DNA of 58,203 nt from JBEIGE01 sp040382055 (GTDB taxonomy: Bacteria > Pseudomonadota > Gammaproteobacteria > Burkholderiales > Burkholderiaceae_C): positions 1-58,203 of the forward strand of contig JBEIGE010000019.1 of assembly GCA_040382055.1 (NCBI GenBank), given 5' to 3'. The notes under the pieces were generated by a model that saw nothing but the letters and a program-made list of their open reading frames with translations, did no database searches and was not told the origin of the DNA. Below, piece after piece: positions 24,831 to 34,146 of the stretch (positions are counted from its first letter, which is position 1; the number at the start of each line of letters is the position of its first letter). The translations under genes were made by a program, and so were the position numbers.

Positions 24831-26720
24831 ATGGCTGATGACCTTCACCGCGTACTGGCGCGGCAACTGCGCAAGGTCCAGGCCCAAACCCAAACGGCGC
24901 CTGACCTTGATACCTGGAGCCGCTTCCTTCGTATCGTCCATCAGACCTATGCCGACTCAGACCAGGACCGCTACACCCTCGAACGCTCACTGATTCTGAT
25001 CTCGGAAGAAATGCAGGACTTGTACCAGCGCCAGAAGTCCTCCTACGAAAACAGACTACAGACACTGTTCCGGTCGATTGACGATCTGGTTTGGCTCAAA
25101 AGCAAAGAAGGTGCTTACCTGAGTTGTAACCATATGGTCGAGCGCTTGTTTGGAGCCCCCGAAGCGCACATCATCGGAAAGCGGGACGCTGACTTTCTGG
25201 ATGCCGAGATCGTCGAAAAGCTGGCACAGGATGACCTCAGGGCCATGACTTCCGGGAAGCAGGTGCGCAGTGAGCAATGGCTTCACTTTGCTGATGATGG
25301 AAGGCGTGCCTGCCTGGAGATTGTTCATACACCCATGTACAGCGAATCACAATCGCTGATTGGCGTGATTGGGATTGCACGCGAGATCACCGAGCGCAAG
25401 GAAGCGCTGGCGGAAATCAACCGGTTGGCATTTTATGATCCGCTCACGCGCCTGCCCAATCGCCGGCTCCTGATGGACCGGCTGGGACAGGCCATTGCTT
25501 CAGCGGCAAGAAGCGGCCTCTATGGCGCCCTTTTCTTCATCGACCTGGACAACTTCAAGGAAGTCAACGACACACTGGGCCACCTCGCCGGAGATGTGCT
25601 GCTTGTAGAGGTGGCCAGGCGCTTGGGTTACAGCGTCCGGGAAATCGACACGGTTTCTCGCCAGGGCGGCGATGAGTTCATTGTGGCCATTGAAGGGCTT
25701 GCCCAAACTGCCATGGAGGCTTCTGTCCTTGCGGCCCAGGTGGGCAAGAAGCTTCGGGCCGAGCTGGCCGCGCCGGTACTTTTGAATGACCGGATGCACG
25801 TTTGCAAGGCAAGTATCGGGGTCTGCCTGTTTGATGGCGGTGACTCAATTGAACAACTTTTCAAGCATGCCGACCTGGCGCTTTACCAGGCTAAAGATTC
25901 CGGCCGGGATCAGCTGTTATTTTTTGATCCAGCCATGCAGAAGGCGCTCGAGGAAAGCAGGCTGCTGGAGGCAGACCTGCGCAGTGCCGTGGAAAAGCAA
26001 GAACTGCAGTTGTATTACCAACTCCAGCTGGACGCTGCGGGAAACCCTACCGGGGTGGAAGGCCTCTTGCGCTGGAGGCATCCCCAAAGGGGCATCGTCA
26101 TGCCGGGTGACTTCATTCCGATGGCAGAAGAGACGGGGCTCATTTTGCCCATCGGCCAATGGGTTCTGGAAACCGCGTGTGCGCAAATCAGGCAGTGGGA
26201 ATCTACACCGTGGGCGCGTCATTTGCAGATTTCCGTGAATGTCAGCGCTAAACAGTTTCAACAAATCGACTTTCCGCAGAGGGTGCTAAGTGCACTGGCA
26301 TCAAGCAAAGCCAATCCTGCGCTGCTGATGTTGGAGCTGACCGAGAGTATGTTGGTTGAAGACATTGAAACAACCATCCAGAAAATGCAGTCACTCAAAG
26401 AGGCTGGGGTGCAATTTTCGATTGACGACTTTGGAACCGGCTACTCATCGCTGTCCTATCTCACCCAATTACCGCTAGATCAGATCAAAATCGACAAATC
26501 GTTTGTGCGTAATATTCCTGGCTCGCGAAATGACGAAGTGATTGCACGCGCCATTGTTGCAATGGGAACAGGGCTTGGCATGCTGGTCACCGCCGAAGGT
26601 ATTGAAACGCAAGACCAGCACCGGTTTTTTGAGCAACTGGGTTGTGGTGGGTTTCAGGGCTACCTTTACAGCCGGCCGTTGTCCATCGATGCGTTGGAAG
26701 CCTTCCTTGCGGACAATTGA
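24831..26720 (+). CDS. PAS-GGDEF-EAL cyclic di-GMP signalling protein
   Basis: A 629-residue cytoplasmic protein. A helical N-terminus is followed by a PAS domain (about residues 75-190), a GGDEF domain with intact GGDEF at 279-283, and an EAL domain. The EAL signature reads EGLLRW (catalytic Glu about 410), a tolerated variant. The other phosphodiesterase motifs are present: NVSAKQF, ELTESML, DDFGTGYSSL, IKIDKSF and AEGIET. Both synthesis and hydrolysis of c-di-GMP look possible. There are no membrane segments, so input probably comes through PAS and from the adjoining FIST protein. Confidence 0.95.
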   Translation: MADDLHRVLARQLRKVQAQTQTAPDLDTWSRFLRIVHQTYADSDQDRYTLERSLILISEEMQDLYQRQKSSYENRLQTLFRSIDDLVWLKSKEGAYLSCNHMVERLFGAPEAHIIGKRDADFLDAEIVEKLAQDDLRAMTSGKQVRSEQWLHFADDGRRACLEIVHTPMYSESQSLIGVIGIAREITERKEALAEINRLAFYDPLTRLPNRRLLMDRLGQAIASAARSGLYGALFFIDLDNFKEVNDTLGHLAGDVLLVEVARRLGYSVREIDTVSRQGGDEFIVAIEGLAQTAMEASVLAAQVGKKLRAELAAPVLLNDRMHVCKASIGVCLFDGGDSIEQLFKHADLALYQAKDSGRDQLLFFDPAMQKALEESRLLEADLRSAVEKQELQLYYQLQLDAAGNPTGVEGLLRWRHPQRGIVMPGDFIPMAEETGLILPIGQWVLETACAQIRQWESTPWARHLQISVNVSAKQFQQIDFPQRVLSALASSKANPALLMLELTESMLVEDIETTIQKMQSLKEAGVQFSIDDFGTGYSSLSYLTQLPLDQIKIDKSFVRNIPGSRNDEVIARAIVAMGTGLGMLVTAEGIETQDQHRFFEQLGCGGFQGYLYSRPLSIDALEAFLADN

Positions 26721-26775
26721 ACATATGCATCCAGTGCAGCTTGTAAAGCAAGTCGCAAAATCTGGCGCATGAGCG

Positions 26776-27420
26776 TCATCTAGGCTGTCCTGCTACAAAT
26801 TTCGCCAGCTCGTTGAGCACCGTTTGTACCGCTTGGTTCGCCGCAGCCACGCCGCCTTGGGGCGATTCGCTGGCAGAGACGGCCTCGCCGCGCAATTCCC
26901 GCCATGCCAAGACCCGGCGCGTCTTGTCATCCAGTAAAAATGCACGCAGCGTGAACTGGACTCGGCTGGGCTTGGTCTGGAAATTGTGTTGTAGCCGGAT
27001 TATTTCTGTCTCCAGCCGCAGATCCACGGAAGCGGCTGCCGGCGTTACCATCACAGCGCCAAAGACGCCTGTGCGATCCATCGCCGAGGCCAGCAAGGGC
27101 CCCAACATGCGTGCCGGCGTGTCCACCCATTCGCTGTGCGCAAAGTATTCCAGCTGGTTGTCATTGCGCACATAAATGATGCGCTGGCTGTCAAAACCTG
27201 CGGCGGCGCGTGGTGGTGTGATGGTCAGTGTGGGTAAGGTGCGCGCATCTCCGCGAGGCCCAAGCACAGGTTCACTGGATCCAATATTCAGCGAGTAAAA
27301 GGAAGGAGATTCGGTGGTGCTGGGTTTAAGCAAGCTGCAAGCGCCGAGAGACAAAGCGCACACCATCAAGAGCATAAGCGCAGCCCAAGACTGGATCGAG
27401 TATTTAAAAATCAGTTTCAT
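26776..27420 (-). CDS. ABC-type transport auxiliary lipoprotein (PqiC/YmbA-like)
   Basis: A 214-residue lipoprotein with lipobox LSLGAC followed by SLLKPS. The family (PF03886) sits in the outer membrane and partners MCE-domain transporters. It is the last gene of a four-gene operon; its ATG overlaps the MlaD stop (ATGA). The motif RIIYVRNDNQLEYFAHSEW is typical of the group. Confidence 0.9.
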   Translation of the reverse strand: MKLIFKYSIQSWAALMLLMVCALSLGACSLLKPSTTESPSFYSLNIGSSEPVLGPRGDARTLPTLTITPPRAAAGFDSQRIIYVRNDNQLEYFAHSEWVDTPARMLGPLLASAMDRTGVFGAVMVTPAAASVDLRLETEIIRLQHNFQTKPSRVQFTLRAFLLDDKTRRVLAWRELRGEAVSASESPQGGVAAANQAVQTVLNELAKFVAGQPR

Positions 27421-28346
27421 CGCGCTGCGCCTGCTTCCCCCGGGCCTTCGGGCACCGGTGTGCGTCCAAAAATCAGACCCCGCGGGTCGCGCCGGGTCTG
27501 CTCGGTCAGTTGCCGCAATGATCCGGCAAGCGTGCTCAGCTCGCCTAGCAGCCGCTCCAACTCGGGCAGGGTCTCCGCGCTGAAGTGTTTCACGTCGGCG
27601 GCAATCACATCCGCAGTCTTGCCTGCGCTCACGCTGGTTCTGGCAAGCTCGGTGCCCATGTTGTCGATCGAATCGGCGGCCCGGCTTGCACGGTCGGCCA
27701 GGTCGGTTAGCCTGGGGCTGGCATTGGCAGTGTTTTTCAATGTGGTGGCGCCGTCCGTCAAGCCCCTGTCAATGCTGTCCTTGCGTGCGGCCAAGGTACC
27801 CGTCACCACGGCGATATTGGCCAGCGTGCTGCTAAATGCGGCCTGGTTCTCAGCGCTCAGGATGGCGTTGATGCTGGTCGATGTACTGTCGAGTTTTGCC
27901 AGGACGCTGGTCAACACATTTTCCAGTCTCGCTGCCAGTGAGGGTTTGGTTTGGATCTGGGGGTATTTGTTGCCATTTTTTGCCACCAAGGTCGGTGAGG
28001 CCGCGCTGCCTGCGCTCAACTCCACGTAGACAATACCTGTCAAACCCTGGGTTTTAAGTACTGCAATGGTGTCTTCTTTGATCGGTGTGCCACGCTCAAT
28101 CGCAAACAAGAGGCTGACTCGCTGCGGATGGGTTTTGTCCAAGGTAATGGTCTGCACCTTGCCTACATCCACGCCGTTGTATTTGACTGGCGCGTCCAGA
28201 TTCAGCCCAGCCACCGACTCGTCTTCTACCGCCAGAAAGATGTCGTATTTTTTCTGCCATGCGCCGCCCGAGGCCAACCACAACAGGATAGCCACCATGA
28301 CAGCGCCTAGCCCCAGAACAAAAGCCCCAATCAGCACATAATTCAC
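27417..28346 (-). CDS. MlaD/MCE family lipid-transport protein
   Basis: A 309-residue inner-membrane-anchored periplasmic protein. An N-terminal helix (about 4-26) is followed by one MCE domain (about 38-118, including GLNLDAPVKYNGVDVGKV) and a long helical C-terminal region (about 140-290). MCE proteins form hexameric rings that shuttle phospholipids or other hydrophobic molecules between membranes. The GTG start overlaps the ATPase stop (GTGA). Confidence 0.93.
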   Translation of the reverse strand: MNYVLIGAFVLGLGAVMVAILLWLASGGAWQKKYDIFLAVEDESVAGLNLDAPVKYNGVDVGKVQTITLDKTHPQRVSLLFAIERGTPIKEDTIAVLKTQGLTGIVYVELSAGSAASPTLVAKNGNKYPQIQTKPSLAARLENVLTSVLAKLDSTSTSINAILSAENQAAFSSTLANIAVVTGTLAARKDSIDRGLTDGATTLKNTANASPRLTDLADRASRAADSIDNMGTELARTSVSAGKTADVIAADVKHFSAETLPELERLLGELSTLAGSLRQLTEQTRRDPRGLIFGRTPVPEGPGEAGAAR

Positions 28347-29212
28347 TTTGGTTTCGATGATGGCGCTCCGGGACTGGCCGTTGTTTGCCCACTTCCCCTT
28401 GTCTCGGACTGCACTTCGGCAGAACGTCCACGAGGGCCTTCAAAAAAAACGCGTACAGCAGGCTTGTCGCATTTCGCCAGATCCGTCATGGCGCCCACAA
28501 CCTGCACTTTTCCATCGGCCAGTACCGCCACGCGGTCAGCCACCTGCCACAAGGTGTCCAGATCGTGGGTGACCATCACCACGGTCAGACCCATCGCTTT
28601 GCGCAGCGAGCGCACCAACTCGTCTATGCCTGTAGCACTTTGCGGGTCCAGTCCGGCCGTGGGCTCGTCCAGAAACAACAGCTCTGGATCCATCACCAGT
28701 GCGCGTGCCAAGGCAGCGCGTTTCAACATGCCGCCGCTCAACTCCGATGGCATTTGAGCTGCCACGGTTTCATCAAGTCCAACGGCTTTGAGTTTTGACA
28801 ACGCGATGCTGTTGACCTCGACATCATCCATCTTGCGGTGTTCCCGCAAAGGCAGGCCAATGTTTTCGAGCACGCTCAGCGAGCCAAAAAGCCCCCCATG
28901 CTGGAACAGTACGCCAAAGCGCAGGCGCAGTGCCAAGGCTGCATCGTCATCAATTCCGCCTAGCGCTACACCCAGCACGTGCACCTTGCCTTTACTGGGT
29001 TTTTGCAAAAGAATCATTTCGCGAAGCAGTGTCGATTTGCCCGAGCCACTGCCACCAATCAAGGCAAATACTTCCGCCTTGTGCACAGTTAAGTCAATCC
29101 CGTCGTGCACCACATGGCTGCCAAAGCGTGTGACCACGCCCTGCATCTCGATGGCCATGTCGGCGCTCACGCAAGGGACGGCAGGGGGGTACTTTGCAGC
29201 TTGTATCTGCAT
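28343..29212 (-). CDS. MlaF-like ABC transporter ATP-binding protein
   Basis: A 289-residue cytoplasmic ATPase. The Walker A motif GGSGSGKST begins at about residue 53, the signature is LSGGMLKRAALARAL, Walker B is LLFLDEPTAGLD and the H-loop is VTHDLDTLW. The C-terminal extension is longer than in MlaF. ATG 29212 lies one nt after the permease stop; an internal ATG at 29158 is possible. It powers the MlaE-like permease next to it. Confidence 0.94.
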   Translation of the reverse strand: MQIQAAKYPPAVPCVSADMAIEMQGVVTRFGSHVVHDGIDLTVHKAEVFALIGGSGSGKSTLLREMILLQKPSKGKVHVLGVALGGIDDDAALALRLRFGVLFQHGGLFGSLSVLENIGLPLREHRKMDDVEVNSIALSKLKAVGLDETVAAQMPSELSGGMLKRAALARALVMDPELLFLDEPTAGLDPQSATGIDELVRSLRKAMGLTVVMVTHDLDTLWQVADRVAVLADGKVQVVGAMTDLAKCDKPAVRVFFEGPRGRSAEVQSETRGSGQTTASPGAPSSKPK

Positions 29213-29213
29213 A

Positions 29214-30023
29214 TCAAAGGTCCAGCATGCTAAAGGCCACGGAGAACAACGCGTCCGCCAGAATCACCACAAAGATGGACTGCACCACAGCGCGCGTGGT
29301 CTGCCGCCCCACGCTGTCAGCGCTGTCCTTGGTGCGAAAACCCTGAAAGCAACCCACCACGCCAATGATCACAGCGAAAACCGGTGCTTTCCCAATACCC
29401 ACCATGTAGGAGGTGATACTCACCGCGTGCGCAAAGCGTTCCAAAAATTCATGGAAGCTCACCCCCAGCTGTGCGCGCGCCATCAACATGCCTCCAAGCA
29501 CGCCCAGGACATCAGCGAAAACGGTCAGTAGCGGCAACGAAATGGCCAACGCAATGAGCTTGGGTAGCACCAGCATTTCCAGCGGCGCAATGCCCAGGGT
29601 TCGCATCGCATCTATCTCCTGCGTCACCTGCATCGTGCCGATCTGCGCTGCATAGGCGGAGCCGGAGCGCCCGGCAATGATGATTGCGCTCATCAGCGGC
29701 GCAAACTCCCGCAGCATCGACAAGCCCACCAGGTCAGTCACAAAAATATTGGCACCGTACTGGCGTAGTTGGTCTGCGCCTTGGTAGGCCACCACAATGC
29801 CCAACAGAAACGACAGCAAGCCGACGATGGGCAGTGCATCCATTCCGGCCGTGCGCATATTGAAGAGAATCGGACGCCATCGGATCCGCCGCGGGTGCGC
29901 CAGCCAGCCCAGCATTGCCAGGGTGATCTTTCCGACAAAGCTGAGCAATCCAAGAGCCTGTTCCGACACGGCCTGGGCATCGCGGCCAACACGCTCGAGT
30001 CTCGGCACGAGATTCAGGTTCAT
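29214..30023 (-). CDS. MlaE-like ABC transporter permease
   Basis: A 269-residue inner-membrane permease with about five helices and the family block EIDAMRTLGIAPLEMLVLPK. GGAG precedes ATG 30023. It is the first gene of the permease - ATPase - MCE protein - lipoprotein operon, which is equivalent to Mla/Pqi systems for lipid traffic between inner and outer membranes. No MlaC or MlaB homologue is adjacent, so it is not the canonical mla operon. Confidence 0.94.
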   Translation of the reverse strand: MNLNLVPRLERVGRDAQAVSEQALGLLSFVGKITLAMLGWLAHPRRIRWRPILFNMRTAGMDALPIVGLLSFLLGIVVAYQGADQLRQYGANIFVTDLVGLSMLREFAPLMSAIIIAGRSGSAYAAQIGTMQVTQEIDAMRTLGIAPLEMLVLPKLIALAISLPLLTVFADVLGVLGGMLMARAQLGVSFHEFLERFAHAVSITSYMVGIGKAPVFAVIIGVVGCFQGFRTKDSADSVGRQTTRAVVQSIFVVILADALFSVAFSMLDL

Positions 30024-30138
30024 GGGAACTCCGAAGTAAGTAAGCCATCGTGCTTGGTTCGTGCCGGCTCTTCTGTGCGCTACTACACAGTGTCGGCTAA
30101 TGCATAGATTTGAGATTCATTGGTGACAAAATCGAGGT

Positions 30139-31824
30139 ATGAGCGCATGTATTTACTACCATCCCTCTGCCTACAGCACAGAGGGTCCCAAATTAATGGG
30201 ACGCAATGCAGCTGGTGAATCCTTTTTGCGGGGGTTCTTCAGACACCATTCTCAATCAGAGTTATGGCTACACGCACAAAGCGAGGCGCATATCCAGCAC
30301 TTCACAGATGTCGCGAGACTTGCAGGTCGCCATGAGCCTGTCCGCGCCGTGGACAAGCACAACCTTCGGTCGTTGGAACAGGTCGGCCTTTTGTATTATC
30401 CCGGGCCTGATATTGCTGAACTTGCCTGGCAACGCGAGTTGTTTCGCGATACGGCTTGGAGTTTGTGCGGCATTACGCACACCACTGCATCTGCGGGTGC
30501 CATGGATGCCATCACGGAAGTCCTGACGGCGCCTGTGCAGCCCTGGGACGCGCTGATCTGCACGAGCACATCCGTCAAGGACCATGTCTCCCGGCTTTTG
30601 CAGGCGCAAGCTGAGTATCTGAAATCCCGTCTGGGAATTGGCCGTGTGGTGTTGCCTCAACTGCCGGTCATCCCTCTTGGAATTCATACGGCCGACTTTG
30701 AATTTACCGCCGCACAAAAAGGTGCCGCTCGCAGTAGCTTGCAACTTGAGCCCAATACCTTGGTTGTGTTGTTTATGGGCAGGCTATCGTTTCACGCCAA
30801 AGCACATCCGTTGGCGATGTATCAGGCATTGCAGCAGGCAACATTGCAGACTGCCGTTGCCACAGGTCAGAAGGTGGTACTCGTTGAGTGTGGTTGGCAC
30901 GCCAATGAGTTCATTGCCAAGGCCTATGAGCAGGCCTGCGCATTTGCTTGTCCTGATGTCCGTGTGATCAGGCTTGATGGGCGATTGGCTGCGGATCGAT
31001 TGACGGCCTGGGCCAGCGCCGATATTTTTTGCAGCCTTTCAGATAATTTTCAGGAAACCTTTGGTATTGCGCCCATTGAGGCCATGGCAGCAGGCTTACC
31101 GGTGGTTGTCTCTGATTGGGATGGTTATAAAGATACTGTCAGGCACGGTGTGGACGGCTTTCGGATCCCTACGCTGATGCCCACATCGGGCATGGGTGAC
31201 GACCTGGCTTTGCGACATGCCTTATCGGTCGACACCTACGACGCCTATTGTGGGCATACCAGTTCGCTGGTGTCGGTTGACATTGAAGCGGCCACGCAGG
31301 CTTTCAAGCGCCTGATCCATTCTGCTGAACTTAGAAATCAAATGGGAGCAGCCGGCCGTGAGCGCGCCCGGAAAATATACGATTGGCGCACAGTTATTGC
31401 CCACTATGAAGAGCTGTGGTCGCAGCAAAAAATACTGCGCGCACAGGCCTCGCAGGCTTCCCAATCGGGGCAAACCCCTAAAGCGAATTTGCGACAACGC
31501 TGGCCGGCACGGATGGAGCCTTTTTATGGTTTTGCGAGCTACCCTACCGGCGTTCTAACACCTGCAACACAGCTGGTGCTGGTCGATGATTCTGCCGGGC
31601 CATCCTTGTCGCGACTTTCTGACTATATGGCGCTGTCGATGGTCAATTTTGCAAAGCCAGTCATTCCAACTGAATTGGAACTGCAGTCGGTCATCAGCCA
31701 ATTGGCAAATGGCCCCCAGTCAGCCGCTGAGTGTGTGGCAAAGATCAGCCCCGGGCGAAAGAATTTTGTATTTCGCGCTTTGGTTTGGCTGATTAAATGC
31801 GGCATATTGAAAACAGTTCAATGA
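30139..31824 (+). CDS. Glycosyltransferase, GT4-like family
   Basis: A 561-residue cytoplasmic enzyme. The C-terminal Rossmann half carries the donor-sugar motif ETFGIAPIEAMAAGLPVVVS (E-x7-E), and a conserved N-terminal acceptor region precedes it. About 130 C-terminal residues beyond the GT domain have no recognised motif and may be an accessory domain. It stands alone, so its glycan is unknown. GAGG lies unusually close to the ATG. Confidence 0.85.
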   Translation: MSACIYYHPSAYSTEGPKLMGRNAAGESFLRGFFRHHSQSELWLHAQSEAHIQHFTDVARLAGRHEPVRAVDKHNLRSLEQVGLLYYPGPDIAELAWQRELFRDTAWSLCGITHTTASAGAMDAITEVLTAPVQPWDALICTSTSVKDHVSRLLQAQAEYLKSRLGIGRVVLPQLPVIPLGIHTADFEFTAAQKGAARSSLQLEPNTLVVLFMGRLSFHAKAHPLAMYQALQQATLQTAVATGQKVVLVECGWHANEFIAKAYEQACAFACPDVRVIRLDGRLAADRLTAWASADIFCSLSDNFQETFGIAPIEAMAAGLPVVVSDWDGYKDTVRHGVDGFRIPTLMPTSGMGDDLALRHALSVDTYDAYCGHTSSLVSVDIEAATQAFKRLIHSAELRNQMGAAGRERARKIYDWRTVIAHYEELWSQQKILRAQASQASQSGQTPKANLRQRWPARMEPFYGFASYPTGVLTPATQLVLVDDSAGPSLSRLSDYMALSMVNFAKPVIPTELELQSVISQLANGPQSAAECVAKISPGRKNFVFRALVWLIKCGILKTVQ

Positions 31825-31938
31825 AGACTTGACGACTTAAGTAACGCGCCTCACTTGAACTAACTACATTTAAACGGGCCACACCTATAGGCCCGACCAC
31901 ACACGGCACGGTAAACGCCTAGCCACTGTGCCTGTCAT

Positions 31939-34110
31939 TTAAAACTGGGCCGCCGCTTTTGCTGCCGCAGATTCTTGCGCCTTTTTGGCAAATTCTGCGC
32001 GCAGAGCGCGCAACTTTTCACGGGGATCTTCTCTGGCGGTGGTTTGGTCCAGTGCCATCTCGGCAATGAAGCGGCTCGGTGTGGCCGCTATGGTGTCGCG
32101 CCCCTTCTTGCGTTTGCGCGTCCAACTCACGGCCAGGCTGCGCTGCGCGCGCGTGATGCCAACATACATCAGGCGGCGCTCTTCCTCCAGCCGCTGGGCA
32201 ATGCCTTCGTTGGCGTCTTCATGCGCCCGCTCGGATCCGCCCGGTGTTGCCGCGCCTGTATCACCCAATTTGAATGGCAGCAGCCCTTCGGTCACTCCCA
32301 CCAGCATCACATGCGGCCACTCCAGACCTTTGGCCGCGTGCAGGGTAGACAGTGTCACCACGTTGGGGTCAGTCTCGCGTTCGTTCAGCGTGGACAGCAG
32401 CGAAATGGTTTGAGCCACGTCGAGTAATGATTTCCTTTCGCTGGCGGTGCTTACACCCGCTGCATCATCAATCTGCCCGCCGCAACGCTGGGCCATCCAG
32501 TCGCAGAAATCGATCACATTTGTCCACCGGGAGGCAGCCTGTTTTTCGCTGTCTTCCCCGTCATAGATGTGTTTTTCATAGTCGATATCCTTGAGCCAGT
32601 CGGTCAGAAAAACCCGCGCATCTTCAGCACCGCTGGTGTGGCCGGCGCGATAGGCCAGGTCGTTCACGTTGCGGCCGAATTCATGCAGACCGGCTACCGC
32701 GCGCGCATTCAGTGCGGCCCCCAGGGAGTTGGAAAACAGCGCCTCGAACAGGCTGAGTTTGTATTGGCCGGCAAAGGTACCGAGCTGCTGCAGGGTCTGG
32801 TGGCCAATGCCGCGCTTGGGCGTGGTGACCGCCCGCAAAAAGGCCGGGTCATCGTCATTGTTGACCCAAAGCCTGAACCAGCTGCACAAATCCTTGATTT
32901 CAGTGCGGTCAAAAAAACTTTGCCCACCCGAGACCGTGTAGGGAATCTGCGCCTTGCGCAAAGCCTTCTCGAACATCTGCGCCTGGTGGTTGGCGCGGTA
33001 GAGGACCGCAAAACTTCTGAACTCCATGGCCCCGCCAGCGCTTGCATCGTTGCCTGCGCGCAAGCTCTGGATGCGTGCGACAGCGCGTTCGGCTTCATGC
33101 GCTTCATTGTCAGCATCTACCACCCGCACCGGTTCACCTTCGCCCAGATCACTCCACAAATTTTTGGGGAACAACTTGGGATTGGGGCCAATCACGTTGT
33201 TGGCAGCGCGCAAGATAGCGCTGGTGGAACGGTAGTTTTGCTCAAGCTTGACCACCTTCAGGGAGGGAAAGTCTATCGGCAAGCGCTTGAGGTTGTCCAG
33301 CGTGGCACCACGCCAGCCGTAAATGGACTGATCGTCGTCACCCACGGCGGTAAACCGGGCATCCTGGGGTGGATTGCCACCCACCAGCAGCTTGAGAACC
33401 TCGTATTGGGTGGCGTTGGTGTCCTGGTACTCGTCCACAAGAATATGCGCCATTAGCCCTTGCCATTTATGCCGAACATGCTCATGTTTTTGTAGCAATT
33501 TGAGCGGTAGGCTAATCAGGTCGTCAAAGTCGACGCTCTGGTAGGCCGTCAGCCGCTCTTCATAACGCTCCATCACGCGGGCGATGATTTTCTCGTTGTC
33601 GTCTTTGGCCTGGGCCTGGGCCTGCGCCGAGTTCAGCCCCATGTTTTTCCAGAGGCTGATGGTCCATTGCCACTGGCGTGCGGTGGCTGCATCGACCGAA
33701 CCACCTGCGTCTTTGAGGATGCTGTTCACATCGTCGCTGTCCAGAATACTGAATTTGCTCTTGAGTCCCAGCGCTTGACCATCTTCACGCAGCATGCGCA
33801 CGCCCAAGGCGTGAAAGGTACAGATCACCACGTCCTTGGCCGCCTTGCCGATCAAACCTTTGGCGCGTTCGCGCATTTCAGTGGCGGCCTTGTTGGTAAA
33901 CGTGATGGCCGCAATGCGCCGTGGCTCGTGGCCGCTCTGGATCAGGCGGCCGATTTTGTGCGTGATGACCCGGGTTTTGCCTGACCCTGCACCAGCCAAC
34001 ACCAGGCAGGGCCCATGCATGTAGTTCACCGCCTCCTGCTGGGCCAGATTCAGGCCGTGGTTAGTGGCTTTGGCGCTGGCGGATGTTGTGGGGTGCAGGG
34101 GGGAAGTCAT
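31939..34110 (-). CDS. UvrD/Rep-family ATP-dependent DNA helicase
   Basis: A 723-residue superfamily 1A helicase. I chose ATG 34110 (MTSPLHPTTS), since the frame upstream of it is not family-like. Walker A GAGSGKT is at about 40-46, Walker B region is VDEYQDTN, motif III is GDDDQSIYGWRGA, and VTLSTLHAAKGLEWPHV and YVGITRAQ complete the set. The length is between Rep and UvrD, and the short Ala-rich tail fits Rep. The helicase unwinds DNA 3'-5' during replication or repair. Its start lies 36 nt from the divergent AEC transporter start. Confidence 0.92.
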   Translation of the reverse strand: MTSPLHPTTSASAKATNHGLNLAQQEAVNYMHGPCLVLAGAGSGKTRVITHKIGRLIQSGHEPRRIAAITFTNKAATEMRERAKGLIGKAAKDVVICTFHALGVRMLREDGQALGLKSKFSILDSDDVNSILKDAGGSVDAATARQWQWTISLWKNMGLNSAQAQAQAKDDNEKIIARVMERYEERLTAYQSVDFDDLISLPLKLLQKHEHVRHKWQGLMAHILVDEYQDTNATQYEVLKLLVGGNPPQDARFTAVGDDDQSIYGWRGATLDNLKRLPIDFPSLKVVKLEQNYRSTSAILRAANNVIGPNPKLFPKNLWSDLGEGEPVRVVDADNEAHEAERAVARIQSLRAGNDASAGGAMEFRSFAVLYRANHQAQMFEKALRKAQIPYTVSGGQSFFDRTEIKDLCSWFRLWVNNDDDPAFLRAVTTPKRGIGHQTLQQLGTFAGQYKLSLFEALFSNSLGAALNARAVAGLHEFGRNVNDLAYRAGHTSGAEDARVFLTDWLKDIDYEKHIYDGEDSEKQAASRWTNVIDFCDWMAQRCGGQIDDAAGVSTASERKSLLDVAQTISLLSTLNERETDPNVVTLSTLHAAKGLEWPHVMLVGVTEGLLPFKLGDTGAATPGGSERAHEDANEGIAQRLEEERRLMYVGITRAQRSLAVSWTRKRKKGRDTIAATPSRFIAEMALDQTTAREDPREKLRALRAEFAKKAQESAAAKAAAQF

Positions 34111-34146
34111 GATGCGGGGAGAAAACCAAGCGGCAATGATACAGAG

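Noticed and set aside
26098..26112. Degenerate EAL domain because the motif reads EGL
   Set aside because: The catalytic glutamate and all other phosphodiesterase motifs are present, and the middle residue of EAL varies in active enzymes.
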